Assembly: GCF_029933015.1 (NCBI RefSeq)
Contig: NZ_JAOZOZ010000013.1
Span: 1 to 22,873, forward strand
Direction of reading: 5' to 3'
From: Hydrogenimonas sp.
GTDB taxonomy: Bacteria; Campylobacterota; Campylobacteria; Campylobacterales; Hydrogenimonadaceae
DNA length: 22,873 nucleotides
Part shown: positions 1 to 8,207 of the stretch, one piece after another
Numbering within the stretch: position 1 is the stretch's first letter
Layout of the letters: each line of letters opens with the position of its first letter
Program-made: the position numbers and the translations under genes
Notes under the pieces: model-generated
The model's database searches: none
What the model was told of the DNA's origin: nothing
Seen by the model: only the letters and a program-made list of their open reading frames with translations

Positions 1-1
1 G

Positions 2-82
2 CGGGGCAGACGGACCATCTTCGATGTTCCGGGAAGCGAAACATTCCGCTTCTCTTACGCTGGCAGAACCAGTTTTTCCTAA
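2..82 (+). CDS. Possible 3' end of an unidentified plus-strand gene (partial)
   Basis: One plus-strand frame is open from the window edge to a TAA at 80-82 and would encode about 26 residues ending in FSYAGRTSFS. It would converge on the minus-strand gene whose stop lies at 79-81, so the two stop codons would overlap. A short CTGG/CCAG stem (60-72) followed by five T (73-77) sits at its very end and could help terminate it. The fragment is too short to assign a family, and about 80 open bases can occur by chance. A minus-strand frame is also open here from an ATG near position 45 to the edge. This is a weak call. Confidence 0.25.
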   Translation, partial: RGRRTIFDVPGSETFRFSYAGRTSFS

Positions 83-306
83 AGCGTTCTCTTCGCTTCC
101 TGGAGGGCTGCGATCACTTCGTCGAGGTTCTCGACGGGGATATGGACTTTCCAGTCCGGTTCTTCGTTCTCTTTGTTGAGCCAGATGCCGACGCTCACGA
201 CCGGAGCGCTATCTTCACCGTATGGCTCTTTTACAGTGGCGACGGTGATGACACCGTTTTCGGCACTGGCCAGCGGGATTTCCCTGATGATTTCGGTCTT
301 TTTCAT
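79..306 (-). CDS. Small conserved-looking hypothetical protein (75 aa)
   Basis: This 75-residue acidic cytoplasmic protein has no signal peptide or membrane segment. It begins MKKTEIIREIPLASAENG and its C-terminal half (about residues 38-75) reads as a beta strand, a turn and an amphipathic helix, with VSVGIWLNKENEEPDWKVHI then a helix rich in Glu and Ala. That outline loosely recalls small single-stranded nucleic-acid-binding domains of the PC4/YdbC type, but I cannot confirm this. The start is well supported: AAGGAG precedes ATG, and the ATG overlaps the lpxD stop as ATGA, so it should be translationally coupled to lpxD at the end of the ilvB-ilvN-lpxD operon. The function is unknown. Confidence 0.75.
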   Translation of the reverse strand: MKKTEIIREIPLASAENGVITVATVKEPYGEDSAPVVSVGIWLNKENEEPDWKVHIPVENLDEVIAALQEAKRTL

Positions 307-1271
307 TTCGACTCCTTCTTCGATGATTTGAGCAGACGTGACAAAAGCGCGTTGAGCTTCAGCCAGCGTTTGTGCTCCATGATGGGGTATCCGGCATAGA
401 CCTTCCCGCCCGGGAGTGACTTGGTCACGCCCCCTTTGGCGGCAATCTGGGCGAAAGCCCCTATGGTCAGATGCCCCATCGCGCCGCTTTGGCCGCCCAT
501 GACGACGTTTCTCTCCAGGATCGTCGATCCGGCGAGCCCTACCTGTCCTGTAAGCAGAGAGTGTTCTCCGATGATGCAGTTGTGTGCGATCTGTACGAGG
601 TTGTCGATCTTCGCCCCCTTCTTGACGATGGTGGGTTCGATGGTGCCTCTGTCGATCGATACGTTCGACCCGATTTCGACATCCTCCTCCACGATCACGT
701 GGCCGAGCTGATAGAGTTTGACGTGTTCGCCGCTCTTCGTATGGGCGAATCCGTAACCGTCACTCCCGATCACCGTGTTGGCGTGGATGATGCAGCGGGG
801 TCCGATCGCCGTTTCGTGATAGAGCGTGACATTGGGATAGATGAGCGTATCGTCACCGATCGTCACACCGTCACCGATGTAACACCCCGGCATGATCGTC
901 ACCCGGTCTCCCACCACGACATCTTTCCCGAAGGAGACATTCTCCCCGATGCGGCACTCCTCTCCGAAAACCGGCTCGGCACCCGTCTCTCTCATGGGTT
1001 CCGGCGCGAAAAGCCGGCTGGCGAGGGCCAGTTTCAGATAGGGCTCCCCGTCGATCAGAGCGATGGTCCCTTCGGGGACTTCGTCGGCATATCCGGGCGC
1101 CACGATGACGGCACCCGCTTTCGTATCCCTCAGATCTTTCAGATATTTCGGATTGTCCAGAAAGGAGAGCCGGTCGGAACCGGCGTTTTTCAACGTACCG
1201 AGTCCGGAAATCTCGATATCGGGCCCTTCGTAGGCGATGCCGATCCTGTGCGCCAGTTCGCTAAGCTTCAT
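303..1271 (-). CDS. lpxD: UDP-3-O-acylglucosamine N-acyltransferase (LpxD)
   Basis: LpxD transfers a 3-hydroxyacyl chain from acyl-ACP to the 2-amino group of UDP-3-O-acylglucosamine, the third step of lipid A synthesis, in the cytoplasm. The protein is 322 residues. An N-terminal uridine-binding domain spans about residues 1-95. A left-handed parallel beta-helix of hexapeptide repeats follows from about residue 100 to 280, and a helical C-terminal tail closes it. The expected catalytic histidine is H230, in the QIAHN motif, and GYGFAH (172-177) is the usual loop motif. Length and layout match the family. The ATG overlaps the ilvN stop as ATGA, so lipid A and branched-chain amino-acid genes share one transcript, an arrangement I recall from Campylobacter (ilvI-ilvH-lpxD). 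Confidence 0.97.
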   Translation of the reverse strand: MKLSELAHRIGIAYEGPDIEISGLGTLKNAGSDRLSFLDNPKYLKDLRDTKAGAVIVAPGYADEVPEGTIALIDGEPYLKLALASRLFAPEPMRETGAEPVFGEECRIGENVSFGKDVVVGDRVTIMPGCYIGDGVTIGDDTLIYPNVTLYHETAIGPRCIIHANTVIGSDGYGFAHTKSGEHVKLYQLGHVIVEEDVEIGSNVSIDRGTIEPTIVKKGAKIDNLVQIAHNCIIGEHSLLTGQVGLAGSTILERNVVMGGQSGAMGHLTIGAFAQIAAKGGVTKSLPGGKVYAGYPIMEHKRWLKLNALLSRLLKSSKKESK

Positions 1272-1741
1272 TCGCGCTCCATAGCGACGACACCACCCCG
1301 GACGATCTCTACCGGGTGGAACCGCTGGGCCGCTTCGATGAAGTGCTTGACCCGCTTGGGCTCGTCGGCGACCATCGTGATGATGTGCTGGCTGCTGACG
1401 TTGGCGATGCCGCCGTTGTAGGCTTCGCAGAGAGCCTGGATGTTGGCCAGCGACTCGTTGATCGGAAATTTCATCATCACCATCTCCTTCTCGACCATCT
1501 CCTCGTGCTCGATCACCTTGTAGGTCGGGATCAGCTTGTGGAGCTGCTTGATGATCTGCTCGATGACCCGGACGTTGCCTTTCGTCTCGATCGTCAGACG
1601 CGACATGTCGCTTTCGGGAATCGGCGCGACGGTCAGGGTTTCGATGTTGTAGCCCCGGGCGGCGAAAAGGCTCGTGATGCGGGCGAGGACACTGTGTTCG
1701 TTCTGTACGATTACCGAAATTACTCTTCGTTCCACTTTCAT
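1268..1741 (-). CDS. ilvN: Acetolactate synthase small (regulatory) subunit
   Basis: This is the regulatory subunit of acetohydroxyacid synthase. It stimulates the IlvB catalytic subunit and normally confers feedback inhibition by valine. An ACT domain covers about residues 4-75 (VISVIVQNEHSVLARITSLF, then GYNIETLTVAP), followed by the C-terminal ALS small-subunit domain. I place the start at ATG 1741 (157 aa, MKVERRVIS) rather than the in-frame TTG at 1747. AAGGA lies six bases before this ATG, whereas the TTG overlaps the ilvB stop and has no properly spaced ribosome-binding site. Two bases separate it from the ilvB stop, and it overlaps lpxD by four. The symbol ilvH would be equally acceptable. 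Confidence 0.96.
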   Translation of the reverse strand: MKVERRVISVIVQNEHSVLARITSLFAARGYNIETLTVAPIPESDMSRLTIETKGNVRVIEQIIKQLHKLIPTYKVIEHEEMVEKEMVMMKFPINESLANIQALCEAYNGGIANVSSQHIITMVADEPKRVKHFIEAAQRFHPVEIVRGGVVAMERE

Positions 1742-1743
1742 CG

Positions 1744-3435
1744 TCAATCCTTATATTCCAGCATCATATTGTAGAGCGTTCCGCCGCTCGGTACCATCGG
1801 AAGCACGTTCTCTTCCCGATCGACGATGACGTCGATCATCGCCACGACCCCTTTGTTCACCGCATCCTCCAGCGCCTCGTCGAACTCCTCTTTCGTCTCC
1901 ACACGGTACCCGACACCGCCGCACGCCTCGGCCAGACGCACGAAGTCGGGCTGGAAGCTCAGGTCGGTTTCGGCGTACCGTTTGTCGTAGAAGAATGTCT
2001 GCCACTGGCGGACCATGCCCAGGTAGTGGTTGTTGAGGATGATGTTGACCACCGGCAGGCGCGCCTCCACCGCCGTCACCAGCTCCTGGATGTTCATAAG
2101 GATCGATCCGTCGCCCGTGAAGTTGACGCTCACCTTGTCCGGCACGCCGCGCTTGACACCCATCGCGGCCGGAAAACCGAATCCCATCGTACCCAGCCCT
2201 CCGCTGGTGACCAGCTGCCTCGGATGGCTGAAGGGGTAGAACTGCGCCGTCCACATCTGGTGCTGCCCCACATCGGTGGAGATGATGGCTTTGTCTCCGA
2301 GTATCTCGCCGACGCGCTTGATCACCCACTGGGGCTTGATCACCTCGTCGCTGTCCTCGAAACGCATCGGATGGATCTCGTTGTAGCGTTTGAGGATGTT
2401 GCGCCACGCCTGGTACCGGTCGGGATCGACGCACTCCTTGACTTTGGGCAGCATCACCTCCAGAACCTCTTTGAGATCGCCGACGATCGGGTAGTCGACA
2501 TCGACGAGTTTCCCGATGGAGCTGGGATCGATGTCCACATGGATCACCTTCGCGTGCTTGGCGAACTCGGAGAGTTTTCCCGTGACACGGTCGTCGAAGC
2601 GGGGTCCCAGGGCGATCATCAGATCCGCCTCGCTCATGGCCATGTTGGCCTGGTAGCTTCCGTGCATACCCACCATCCCCAGCAGCAGCGGATCGTCGTG
2701 GCGCAGGGAGCCTCTGGCCATCAGCGTCTCGACCGCCGGTATCTGCGTCGCCTGGACGAATTCACGCACCAGATCGGCACTGCCGGAGCTGATGACGCCG
2801 CCGCCGAGATAGAAGACGGGACGCTTGGCGTTGCAGATCGCTTCGGCCGCCTTCTTGATCTGGCGCACGTTGCCTTTGGTCGTCGGACGGTAGGTCGGCA
2901 GATCGATATGGGTCGGATACTCGAACTTCGCCAGCTCCGCCGTCACGTCTTTGGGTATGTCGACGTGGACGGGTCCCGGTCTTCCGGATGCGGCGATGTA
3001 GAAAGCCTCTTTCAGGATATGGGGAAGCTCTTTGGCACTGCGTACGAGGTAGTTGTGTTTGGTACAGGAGCGGCTGATACCGGTGGCGTCGATCTCCTGA
3101 AAGGCGTCGGTGCCGATCATCGTGATCGGCACCTGCCCGCTGATGACGACCATCGGGACCGAATCCATATAGGCGGTGGCCAGACCCGTGACGGCATTGG
3201 TGAAGCCCGGCCCGCTGGTTACGAACGCGACACCGACCTTTCCGGTGGCCCGCGCGTAACCGTCCGCCGCATGGACAGCCGCCTGCTCGTGGCGGGTCAG
3301 TATGTGCCTGAAGTCGTTCTGCTTGTAGATTTCGTCGTAAACGTTCATGATGGCGCCGCCGGGATAGCCGAATACCGTATCGACCCCCTCAAGCTTCATC
3401 GCCTCGATCACCATCTGTGCGCCGGTCATCTCCAT
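1744..3435 (-). CDS. ilvB: Acetolactate synthase large (catalytic) subunit
   Basis: This ThDP-dependent enzyme condenses pyruvate with pyruvate or 2-oxobutyrate, the first common step of valine, leucine and isoleucine synthesis. At 563 residues it has the full three-domain fold. The N-terminal pyrimidine-binding domain carries the catalytic glutamate E50 in TRHEQAAVHAADGYAR. The central domain spans about 190-330. The C-terminal diphosphate/Mg2+ domain carries GDGS (441-444) and NNHY (468-471). The start ATG at 3435 follows AGGAG at an eight-base spacing; another in-frame ATG lies two codons downstream. It heads the ilvB-ilvN-lpxD-75-aa transcript and complements ilvA, found about 3 kb upstream on the same strand. 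The promoter region carries an inverted repeat, described separately. Confidence 0.98.
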   Translation of the reverse strand: MEMTGAQMVIEAMKLEGVDTVFGYPGGAIMNVYDEIYKQNDFRHILTRHEQAAVHAADGYARATGKVGVAFVTSGPGFTNAVTGLATAYMDSVPMVVISGQVPITMIGTDAFQEIDATGISRSCTKHNYLVRSAKELPHILKEAFYIAASGRPGPVHVDIPKDVTAELAKFEYPTHIDLPTYRPTTKGNVRQIKKAAEAICNAKRPVFYLGGGVISSGSADLVREFVQATQIPAVETLMARGSLRHDDPLLLGMVGMHGSYQANMAMSEADLMIALGPRFDDRVTGKLSEFAKHAKVIHVDIDPSSIGKLVDVDYPIVGDLKEVLEVMLPKVKECVDPDRYQAWRNILKRYNEIHPMRFEDSDEVIKPQWVIKRVGEILGDKAIISTDVGQHQMWTAQFYPFSHPRQLVTSGGLGTMGFGFPAAMGVKRGVPDKVSVNFTGDGSILMNIQELVTAVEARLPVVNIILNNHYLGMVRQWQTFFYDKRYAETDLSFQPDFVRLAEACGGVGYRVETKEEFDEALEDAVNKGVVAMIDVIVDREENVLPMVPSGGTLYNMMLEYKD

Positions 3436-3450
3436 GGCCGCATCTCCTCA

Positions 3451-3499
3451 GGTTAGAAATTTGCCGATTTTAACCTAAAAGCGGTTAATTCACGGTTAA
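3451..3499 (-). promoter_or_regulatory. Putative ilvB promoter with TTAACC/GGTTAA dyad
   Basis: The 60-nt gap between ppx and ilvB contains a -10-like TAAAAT on the minus strand (3472-3467) with no convincing -35. On the plus strand TTAACC (3470-3475) faces GGTTAA (3483-3488), giving a dyad with a seven-base spacer. A second GGTTAA lies at 3494-3499 and a partial copy GGTTAG at 3451-3456. The dyad arm overlaps the -10, as an operator would. The last GGTTAA copy contains the ppx stop codon. Which regulator might bind here cannot be read from the sequence. Confidence 0.4.
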
Positions 3500-4425
3500 T
3501 TATCCCCTTTTCGTATCTCGCTTCCCCTCTGCCGAAGACACTCGAAGATGGCGGCTCCCTCCCGCAATCCGTCGTCGATGACCACCGCCTCCTCGAAGCC
3601 AAGTATTTCGTAAAGACGGTCGAAAATCATAATACCCGCGGCGATGAGATCCTCGCGCCCCACGCCGACGAGTCTACGGCGCTCTTCGACATCCAGGGAG
3701 AGAAGCCGCTGCAGCTGCACCCGCAGATCCTCCCGCACCAGGGAGGTTCCGTTGATTTTCGAGCCGTCGTAGGAGGCGTAGTCCATCCCCCGTTTCATCG
3801 CCGCTACGGTGGTCGGCGTACCCGCCGTCGAAACGAAGAGTTTCGGCCGCATACCCCGCTCCTTTGCCTCTTTGACGAACGCTTCCACCGGTTTCATCCG
3901 CTCCGCCAGAGCCGCCTCGATGCGCCGGAGCGTCCCGTATCTTTGGGCCATCGTCACGATACCGACCGGAAAACTGCGGACCGTGACGGTATCTTTCGCC
4001 ACGAAAACCACCTCGGTGGAGCCGCCGCCTATGTCGACCATGACGAAATCCTCATGTTCGAGTCCCAGCTTCTGGAGACGGATTCTCACCGCCAGAAGGG
4101 TCAGTTGCGCCTCCTCCTCGCCCGATACGATACGAAACGACAGGCCCGTACGCCGTCTGATCTCTTCGAGTACCTCTTCGCCGTTTTCGGCACGGCGGAT
4201 CGCCTCGGTCGTCACAGCCACGACAGGCTGGGAAAAATCGAGCACCTTTGAGGCTTCCCTGGCCGCCTCCACGACCCTTTCGACCGCGTCGGGAGAGATC
4301 CGGCCGGTTTCGACCATGCCGTCGGCCGTGCGCACGATCTTTTCGTACCGGCCCGTCACTTCGAGATTTTCACAGGAGAGCTCCACGGCCCGAAAGGTGT
4401 TGGAGCCCAGATCGATTCCGATCAT
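3496..4425 (-). CDS. ppx: Ppx/GppA-family exopolyphosphatase
   Basis: This member of the ASKHA (actin/Hsp70-like) phosphatase superfamily removes terminal phosphate from polyphosphate and/or the 5' phosphate of pppGpp, linking it to stringent-response and phosphate physiology. Its 309 residues correspond to the catalytic Ppx-GppA core only; the C-terminal HD-like domain of longer homologues (about 500 aa) is absent. Visible motifs are the phosphate-1 loop IDLGSNTFR at the N terminus, TEAIR, SGEEEA, and the phosphate-2 loop VDIGGGSTEVVF at about residues 149-160. The ATG overlaps the stop of the WD40 gene as ATGA, so it is translationally coupled to it. Substrate preference (polyphosphate versus pppGpp) cannot be settled from sequence. 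Confidence 0.9.
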   Translation of the reverse strand: MIGIDLGSNTFRAVELSCENLEVTGRYEKIVRTADGMVETGRISPDAVERVVEAAREASKVLDFSQPVVAVTTEAIRRAENGEEVLEEIRRRTGLSFRIVSGEEEAQLTLLAVRIRLQKLGLEHEDFVMVDIGGGSTEVVFVAKDTVTVRSFPVGIVTMAQRYGTLRRIEAALAERMKPVEAFVKEAKERGMRPKLFVSTAGTPTTVAAMKRGMDYASYDGSKINGTSLVREDLRVQLQRLLSLDVEERRRLVGVGREDLIAAGIMIFDRLYEILGFEEAVVIDDGLREGAAIFECLRQRGSEIRKGDN

Positions 4426-6527
4426 AGCTCTTCACCCGTCACGATATCCGCAGGCAGCGAAGCGGGCTCGATCTCCCCCACATCCCTGGGTTCCAACCCT
4501 TCGTAGGCACCGATTTTCCCTCTCATCCTGAGCCATGACCCGATCTCGTCGTCGAGGCCGAAGAGTTTCAGATAGTTGTCGATGGCGCGTTCGGTCGCTT
4601 CGGGGGGAGCCTTTTCGATCTGTTCGATGTAGGCCTGTTTGAAAAGAGAGATTATCTTGTAGCGTTTCTGCGGCATATGCATGAAGGGGGCGAAAATCCT
4701 GGCGAGGGCCGCGGCGTCGCCTCTGGAAGCGTAGAGTTCACCCTGTTTGACGACCTTCTGCCACGCCTCTTCCAGATTTTTGACGATCTGGGTATCTTCG
4801 AGAATCGGATAGTGCTCCAGCATCCTGTAGATCGCGTCGTAGTTCTTTTCGGCGAAATAGCGCATCGCCGAAGCGTAGAGATTGGCCTCCTCCTTCAGCT
4901 CCTCGGCCAGGTCACGACGGTTTGGAAACTCCAGCAGCTGGGAAGCGAGTCTCGCAGTCTCCGCGTAATGGCCCTTTTCGAGTTCCACCCGCGCTTTGTG
5001 GGCGATCGCATCCGCCAGCCGTTCGATCTTCCTGTACTCCTCGAGCTCCCGGATGGCGGGATAGCGCTTCGCCAGCTCGATCGCCCCTTTGTAGTCTCTT
5101 TTCTGGACCAGTTTCATGAAGAGTTTGTAGATCTCCCTCTCCGCCAGCATCGTCTGGATCGGTACGCTCTTGGAGGAGATCCCCCTGAAAGGTTTCAGAA
5201 GCTCTCGGACCCGCTCCTCTCCGCCGTTTTGGAGAATGATCTTTTTGGCTTTGGCGAAAACCGACCGCCACTCCTCCTCCATCTTTCTGTAGTGGCGGTT
5301 GCGCTTGAGCATCGGGTACTGGGCCGCCAGAGAGTAGGCGAGCTGGTATTTCCGGTTTTCGACAGCCGTTTTGAACTTCTCGTACATACGGTAATCCTGC
5401 ATCAGCTGCTGGATCGAAAGCCGCTTGGCGCTATCCGCACTGAAAGGTTCCAGGACTCTCTTCGCCTCTTCGCGCCTCCCCTCCTCCAGCAGAGCGATGG
5501 CTCTTTCGAAAGCATCCTCCCACAGCATCTGCAGACGTGTGTAGGGGCGGCTGTATCGCAGCAGCGGGTTCTCTTCCGCAAGCCGGTAGGCTTCCGCCAG
5601 ATCTCCCGATGCGATCGCCTCCTCCATCTTGTCGCTCTCTTTCAACGGGCTGTTGAATGTCACTTCGCCGTTGTCGAGGCCCACGATCAGATAGTTTCCC
5701 GTCTCGGCGTAGGCGATTTTTCGGATCGGTTTGCCGTAATTGAGATAGCGGAGCGAAAGCATTTCGTAGCTCTCCAGATCGTAGAGGGAGACCAGGCCGC
5801 TCCTGTCCGCGGCGAAAAGAAAGCGGTCGTCGGGCGTGACGCAAAACGACGTCACTTCATCCAGCATCTTCCTGAGACGTTTGATCACCTTCTGCTCGAA
5901 GTAGTCCCAGACGACGATCTCGCCGCTCTTGTCCGCTGCGACGAGGCGGTGGCCGCCGATGAATTTGACGACGTTGATGGCGCCTCCGTGGCCCCGCAGG
6001 CGGAAATGGCGTGAGAGGGAGGAGATGTTGGTGACCTGGATCTTCCGATCGAAGCTGCCGGTGGCCACCCACTGTCCGTTGGGGCTGAAGTCGATCGCCG
6101 TCACGAAATCGGCATGGTGGGGCAGCGAAGCGACCATGCGGCCCGTCACGAGGCTCCAGAGAAAGGTTTTGCCGTCCTGGCCGCCGGTGGCGAGATAGTC
6201 GTGCCTGTCGCCGATACAGAGACTCTCCACATCGCCTTCGTGACGTTTGAAACGGTAGATCAGGCGTTTGTGGATGCCGCTGAAGACCGCGACGCCGCCC
6301 TTTTTGACGGAAAACGCGACGAAGCGTCCGTCACGGGAGATATCGGTCCCCTGCAGAAGATGGGGATCCTGTTCGATGGAGGTTTTGAAGCCGCCCAGAA
6401 GGTCGACGGGGTCGAGCTTGAAAAAGCGCACCGTCGCCTCCGCGTCGACGATGGCCACCCGCTTCCCTTCGATCGGCTTGAGGGCGGTGATCGCTGCGTT
6501 GAACTGGAGCCTCTTTTCGATGATCAT
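4422..6527 (-). CDS. WD40-repeat protein with C-terminal tandem helical repeats
   Basis: A 701-residue cytoplasmic protein with no signal peptide or membrane segment. Residues 1 to about 293 form a WD40-type beta-propeller; recognisable blades include YLATGGQDGKTFLWSL (111-126), WVATGSFDRKIQVTNI and RLVAADKSGEIVVWDYF. Residues about 300-680 are wholly helical and contain four degenerate repeats, each with an Asn/Tyr-Pro anchor (P321, P405, P490, P574), spaced 84-85 residues apart. Each unit runs from an Ala-rich helix through the anchor to a helix rich in Arg, Glu and Leu, and units 1 and 2 also share a PF element. Such propeller-plus-solenoid layouts are typical of scaffolds, but I do not recognise a named family. 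It starts nine bases after the ilvA stop and overlaps ppx by four bases; its own ribosome-binding site is weak. The function is unknown. Confidence 0.85.
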   Translation of the reverse strand: MIIEKRLQFNAAITALKPIEGKRVAIVDAEATVRFFKLDPVDLLGGFKTSIEQDPHLLQGTDISRDGRFVAFSVKKGGVAVFSGIHKRLIYRFKRHEGDVESLCIGDRHDYLATGGQDGKTFLWSLVTGRMVASLPHHADFVTAIDFSPNGQWVATGSFDRKIQVTNISSLSRHFRLRGHGGAINVVKFIGGHRLVAADKSGEIVVWDYFEQKVIKRLRKMLDEVTSFCVTPDDRFLFAADRSGLVSLYDLESYEMLSLRYLNYGKPIRKIAYAETGNYLIVGLDNGEVTFNSPLKESDKMEEAIASGDLAEAYRLAEENPLLRYSRPYTRLQMLWEDAFERAIALLEEGRREEAKRVLEPFSADSAKRLSIQQLMQDYRMYEKFKTAVENRKYQLAYSLAAQYPMLKRNRHYRKMEEEWRSVFAKAKKIILQNGGEERVRELLKPFRGISSKSVPIQTMLAEREIYKLFMKLVQKRDYKGAIELAKRYPAIRELEEYRKIERLADAIAHKARVELEKGHYAETARLASQLLEFPNRRDLAEELKEEANLYASAMRYFAEKNYDAIYRMLEHYPILEDTQIVKNLEEAWQKVVKQGELYASRGDAAALARIFAPFMHMPQKRYKIISLFKQAYIEQIEKAPPEATERAIDNYLKLFGLDDEIGSWLRMRGKIGAYEGLEPRDVGEIEPASLPADIVTGEEL

Positions 6528-6536
6528 GGGCTGTTT

Positions 6537-7748
6537 TCAGTGTTCCTCTTCGAAACGGTATCCATGTTCGTGCAGCAGGTTTTTGATCAGCTGCTGATGC
6601 TCCCTGCCCTTGGTCTCGACGGCGACGGAGACGTAGGCGTCGCCGAACTTGAGATCGAGGGAGGTGCGGTCGTAGCCGATCTGGACGATGTTGGCCTGGG
6701 CCTCTTTGAGAATCTCCGTCAGTTTCATCAGACTGCCCGGTTTGTCCACGAGCGTGACGACCAGTTTCATCTTTCGGTAGGATTTCAACAGACCCTTCTC
6801 GATGATGACCGAGAGCATCGTCACGTCGATGTTCCCGCCGCTGAGAACCGTGACGATTTTCGCCTTTTCTGGCAGATTGAGCCGCCGGTGGATCAGAGCT
6901 GCGACCCCCACGGCCCCTGCCCCTTCGACCACCAGTTTCTGTTTCTCGAGCAGATAGAGAATGGCGTTGGCGATCTCGTCGTCACTGACGAGCACGATGT
7001 CGTCGACATAGCGCAGAATGTACTCGAGCGTCGTCGGCGAGGTGTCGCGTACGGCGATACCGTCGGCGATGGTCCGCACACCCGTCGTGTCGATCGGCTG
7101 CCTGGCGTCGAAAGAGAGTTTCATGGCCGGTGCCCCTTCGGCCGCCACGCCGATCACCTTCGTCTCGGGCGAAAGCGCCTTGACGGCGACGGCGATGCCG
7201 CTGATGAGCCCGCCGCCGCCGACGGGAACCAGTATGGCATCCGGTTTTTCGCACTTGTCCAGGATCTCCAGCGCGATCGTCCCCTGTCCGGCGATCACTC
7301 TGTCGTCGGCGAAGGGGTGCACGAAGACGCGCCCTTTCTCTTTGGCGTACTTCACGGCGTAGGCGTAGGCCTCGTCGTAGTTTGTGCCGTGTAGAACCAC
7401 TTCGGCCCCGTAGGATTTGACGCCGTCCACCTTCGTCAGTGGCGTCGTCTCCGGCATGACGATCGTCGCGGGGATACCGAAATATTTGGCACCCAGCGCC
7501 ACGCCCTGGGCGTGGTTGCCCGCCGAGGCCGCGACGACGCCTCTGGCCCGCTCCTCGTCGCTCAACGACGCGATCTTGTTGAAAGCGCCCCGTATCTTGA
7601 AAGAACCCGTGTTCTGCAGGTTCTCCTTCTTCAGGTAGACTTCGAAGCCACTGGTTTCGCTCAGTTTCGGCGCATAGGAGAAGGGAGTCTCCACAGCGAC
7701 CTTGCGCACCTCCTCGCGGGCGGCTTTTATATCTTCGAGTCGGATCAT
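6537..7748 (-). CDS. ilvA: Threonine ammonia-lyase (threonine dehydratase) with ACT domain
   Basis: This PLP enzyme deaminates L-threonine to 2-oxobutyrate, the committed precursor for isoleucine, feeding the acetolactate synthase encoded nearby. The PLP lysine is K51 in NTGSFKIRGA and the phosphate-binding glycine loop GGGG is at 177-180. The 403-residue length, with one C-terminal ACT domain (about 328-403, starting VVTLVDKPGSLMKLTEIL), is intermediate between E. coli TdcB (329 aa, no such domain) and E. coli IlvA (514 aa, larger regulatory region). This is the common single-ACT bacterial form. The presence of ilvBN on the same strand favours a biosynthetic role. The ATG at 7748 overlaps the stop of the CoA-binding protein gene as ATGA. 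Confidence 0.96.
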   Translation of the reverse strand: MIRLEDIKAAREEVRKVAVETPFSYAPKLSETSGFEVYLKKENLQNTGSFKIRGAFNKIASLSDEERARGVVAASAGNHAQGVALGAKYFGIPATIVMPETTPLTKVDGVKSYGAEVVLHGTNYDEAYAYAVKYAKEKGRVFVHPFADDRVIAGQGTIALEILDKCEKPDAILVPVGGGGLISGIAVAVKALSPETKVIGVAAEGAPAMKLSFDARQPIDTTGVRTIADGIAVRDTSPTTLEYILRYVDDIVLVSDDEIANAILYLLEKQKLVVEGAGAVGVAALIHRRLNLPEKAKIVTVLSGGNIDVTMLSVIIEKGLLKSYRKMKLVVTLVDKPGSLMKLTEILKEAQANIVQIGYDRTSLDLKFGDAYVSVAVETKGREHQQLIKNLLHEHGYRFEEEH

Positions 7749-8173
7749 GCGAGATTTCTATGATCGACCATGGCGCAGCGGCTCTGGACCACTTTCATGC
7801 CCGCTTTTCGCGCCTCATCCGCCGCTTCGTTGTTGACGATGCCCGCCTGGAGCCAGACCACCTTCACATCACCCCGCTCTTTGCACGCCTCGACGATGGG
7901 ACCGACCGCCGCGGGCTTTCTGAAGATGTCCACCATGTCCACATTGCCGGGGATCTCTTTCAGGGAGCGGTAGACCTTCTCTCCCAGAATCGTCTCCTCT
8001 TTCGGATAGACCGGAATGATCCTGTATCCCGCCTCCTGGAGATATTTGGCGACACGGTGGCTGTCTTTGGTCGCGTCGGGCGAAAGACCGATCACCGCGA
8101 TCGTTTTGACCTCCTCGAAAATCTCCCGGATCTCTTCGGGATTGGCGTTGATGGTGGGAAATTCACACTCCAT
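7745..8173 (-). CDS. CoA-binding-domain protein (YccU-like)
   Basis: A 142-residue single-domain Rossmann protein of the CoA_binding_2 (YccU) family. Residues about 20-60 give the nucleotide/CoA-binding strand-loop-helix, IAVIGLSPDATKDSHRVAKY, followed by GYRIIPVYPKE. The C-terminal signature VQSRCAMVDH corresponds to the family's conserved R-C-x-M segment. Members resemble the CoA-binding part of succinyl-CoA synthetase alpha but lack the ligase domains; their physiological role is not established. AAGG precedes the ATG at a seven-base spacing. It is the first gene of the group that continues with ilvA, the WD40 protein and ppx, and has its own promoter candidate just upstream. Confidence 0.9.
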   Translation of the reverse strand: MECEFPTINANPEEIREIFEEVKTIAVIGLSPDATKDSHRVAKYLQEAGYRIIPVYPKEETILGEKVYRSLKEIPGNVDMVDIFRKPAAVGPIVEACKERGDVKVVWLQAGIVNNEAADEARKAGMKVVQSRCAMVDHRNLA

Positions 8174-8207
8174 GATGTTACCTTTTGTCTGGATTGAAAT
8201 TGGTGTG

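Noticed and set aside
1..45. Minus-strand ATG near position 45 opening a frame to the window edge (next gene after the 75-aa protein)
   Set aside because: Only about 14 codons are visible, the ribosome-binding site is weak, and a plus-strand reading of the same bases looks at least as plausible.
33..72. Hairpins GAAGCG/CGCTTC (33-52) and CTGG/CCAG (60-72) plus TTTTT as a bidirectional terminator
   Set aside because: The stems are short (six and four pairs) and the T-run lies inside the possible coding end at the window edge, so this is not called separately.
471..1421. Long plus-strand open frames antisense to lpxD, ilvB, the WD40 gene and feoB (for example 471-1421, 2026-3456, 9273-11192)
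   Set aside because: They are antisense shadows produced by GC-rich codon use: no ribosome-binding sites, and biased His/Asp/Arg-rich products without recognisable domains.
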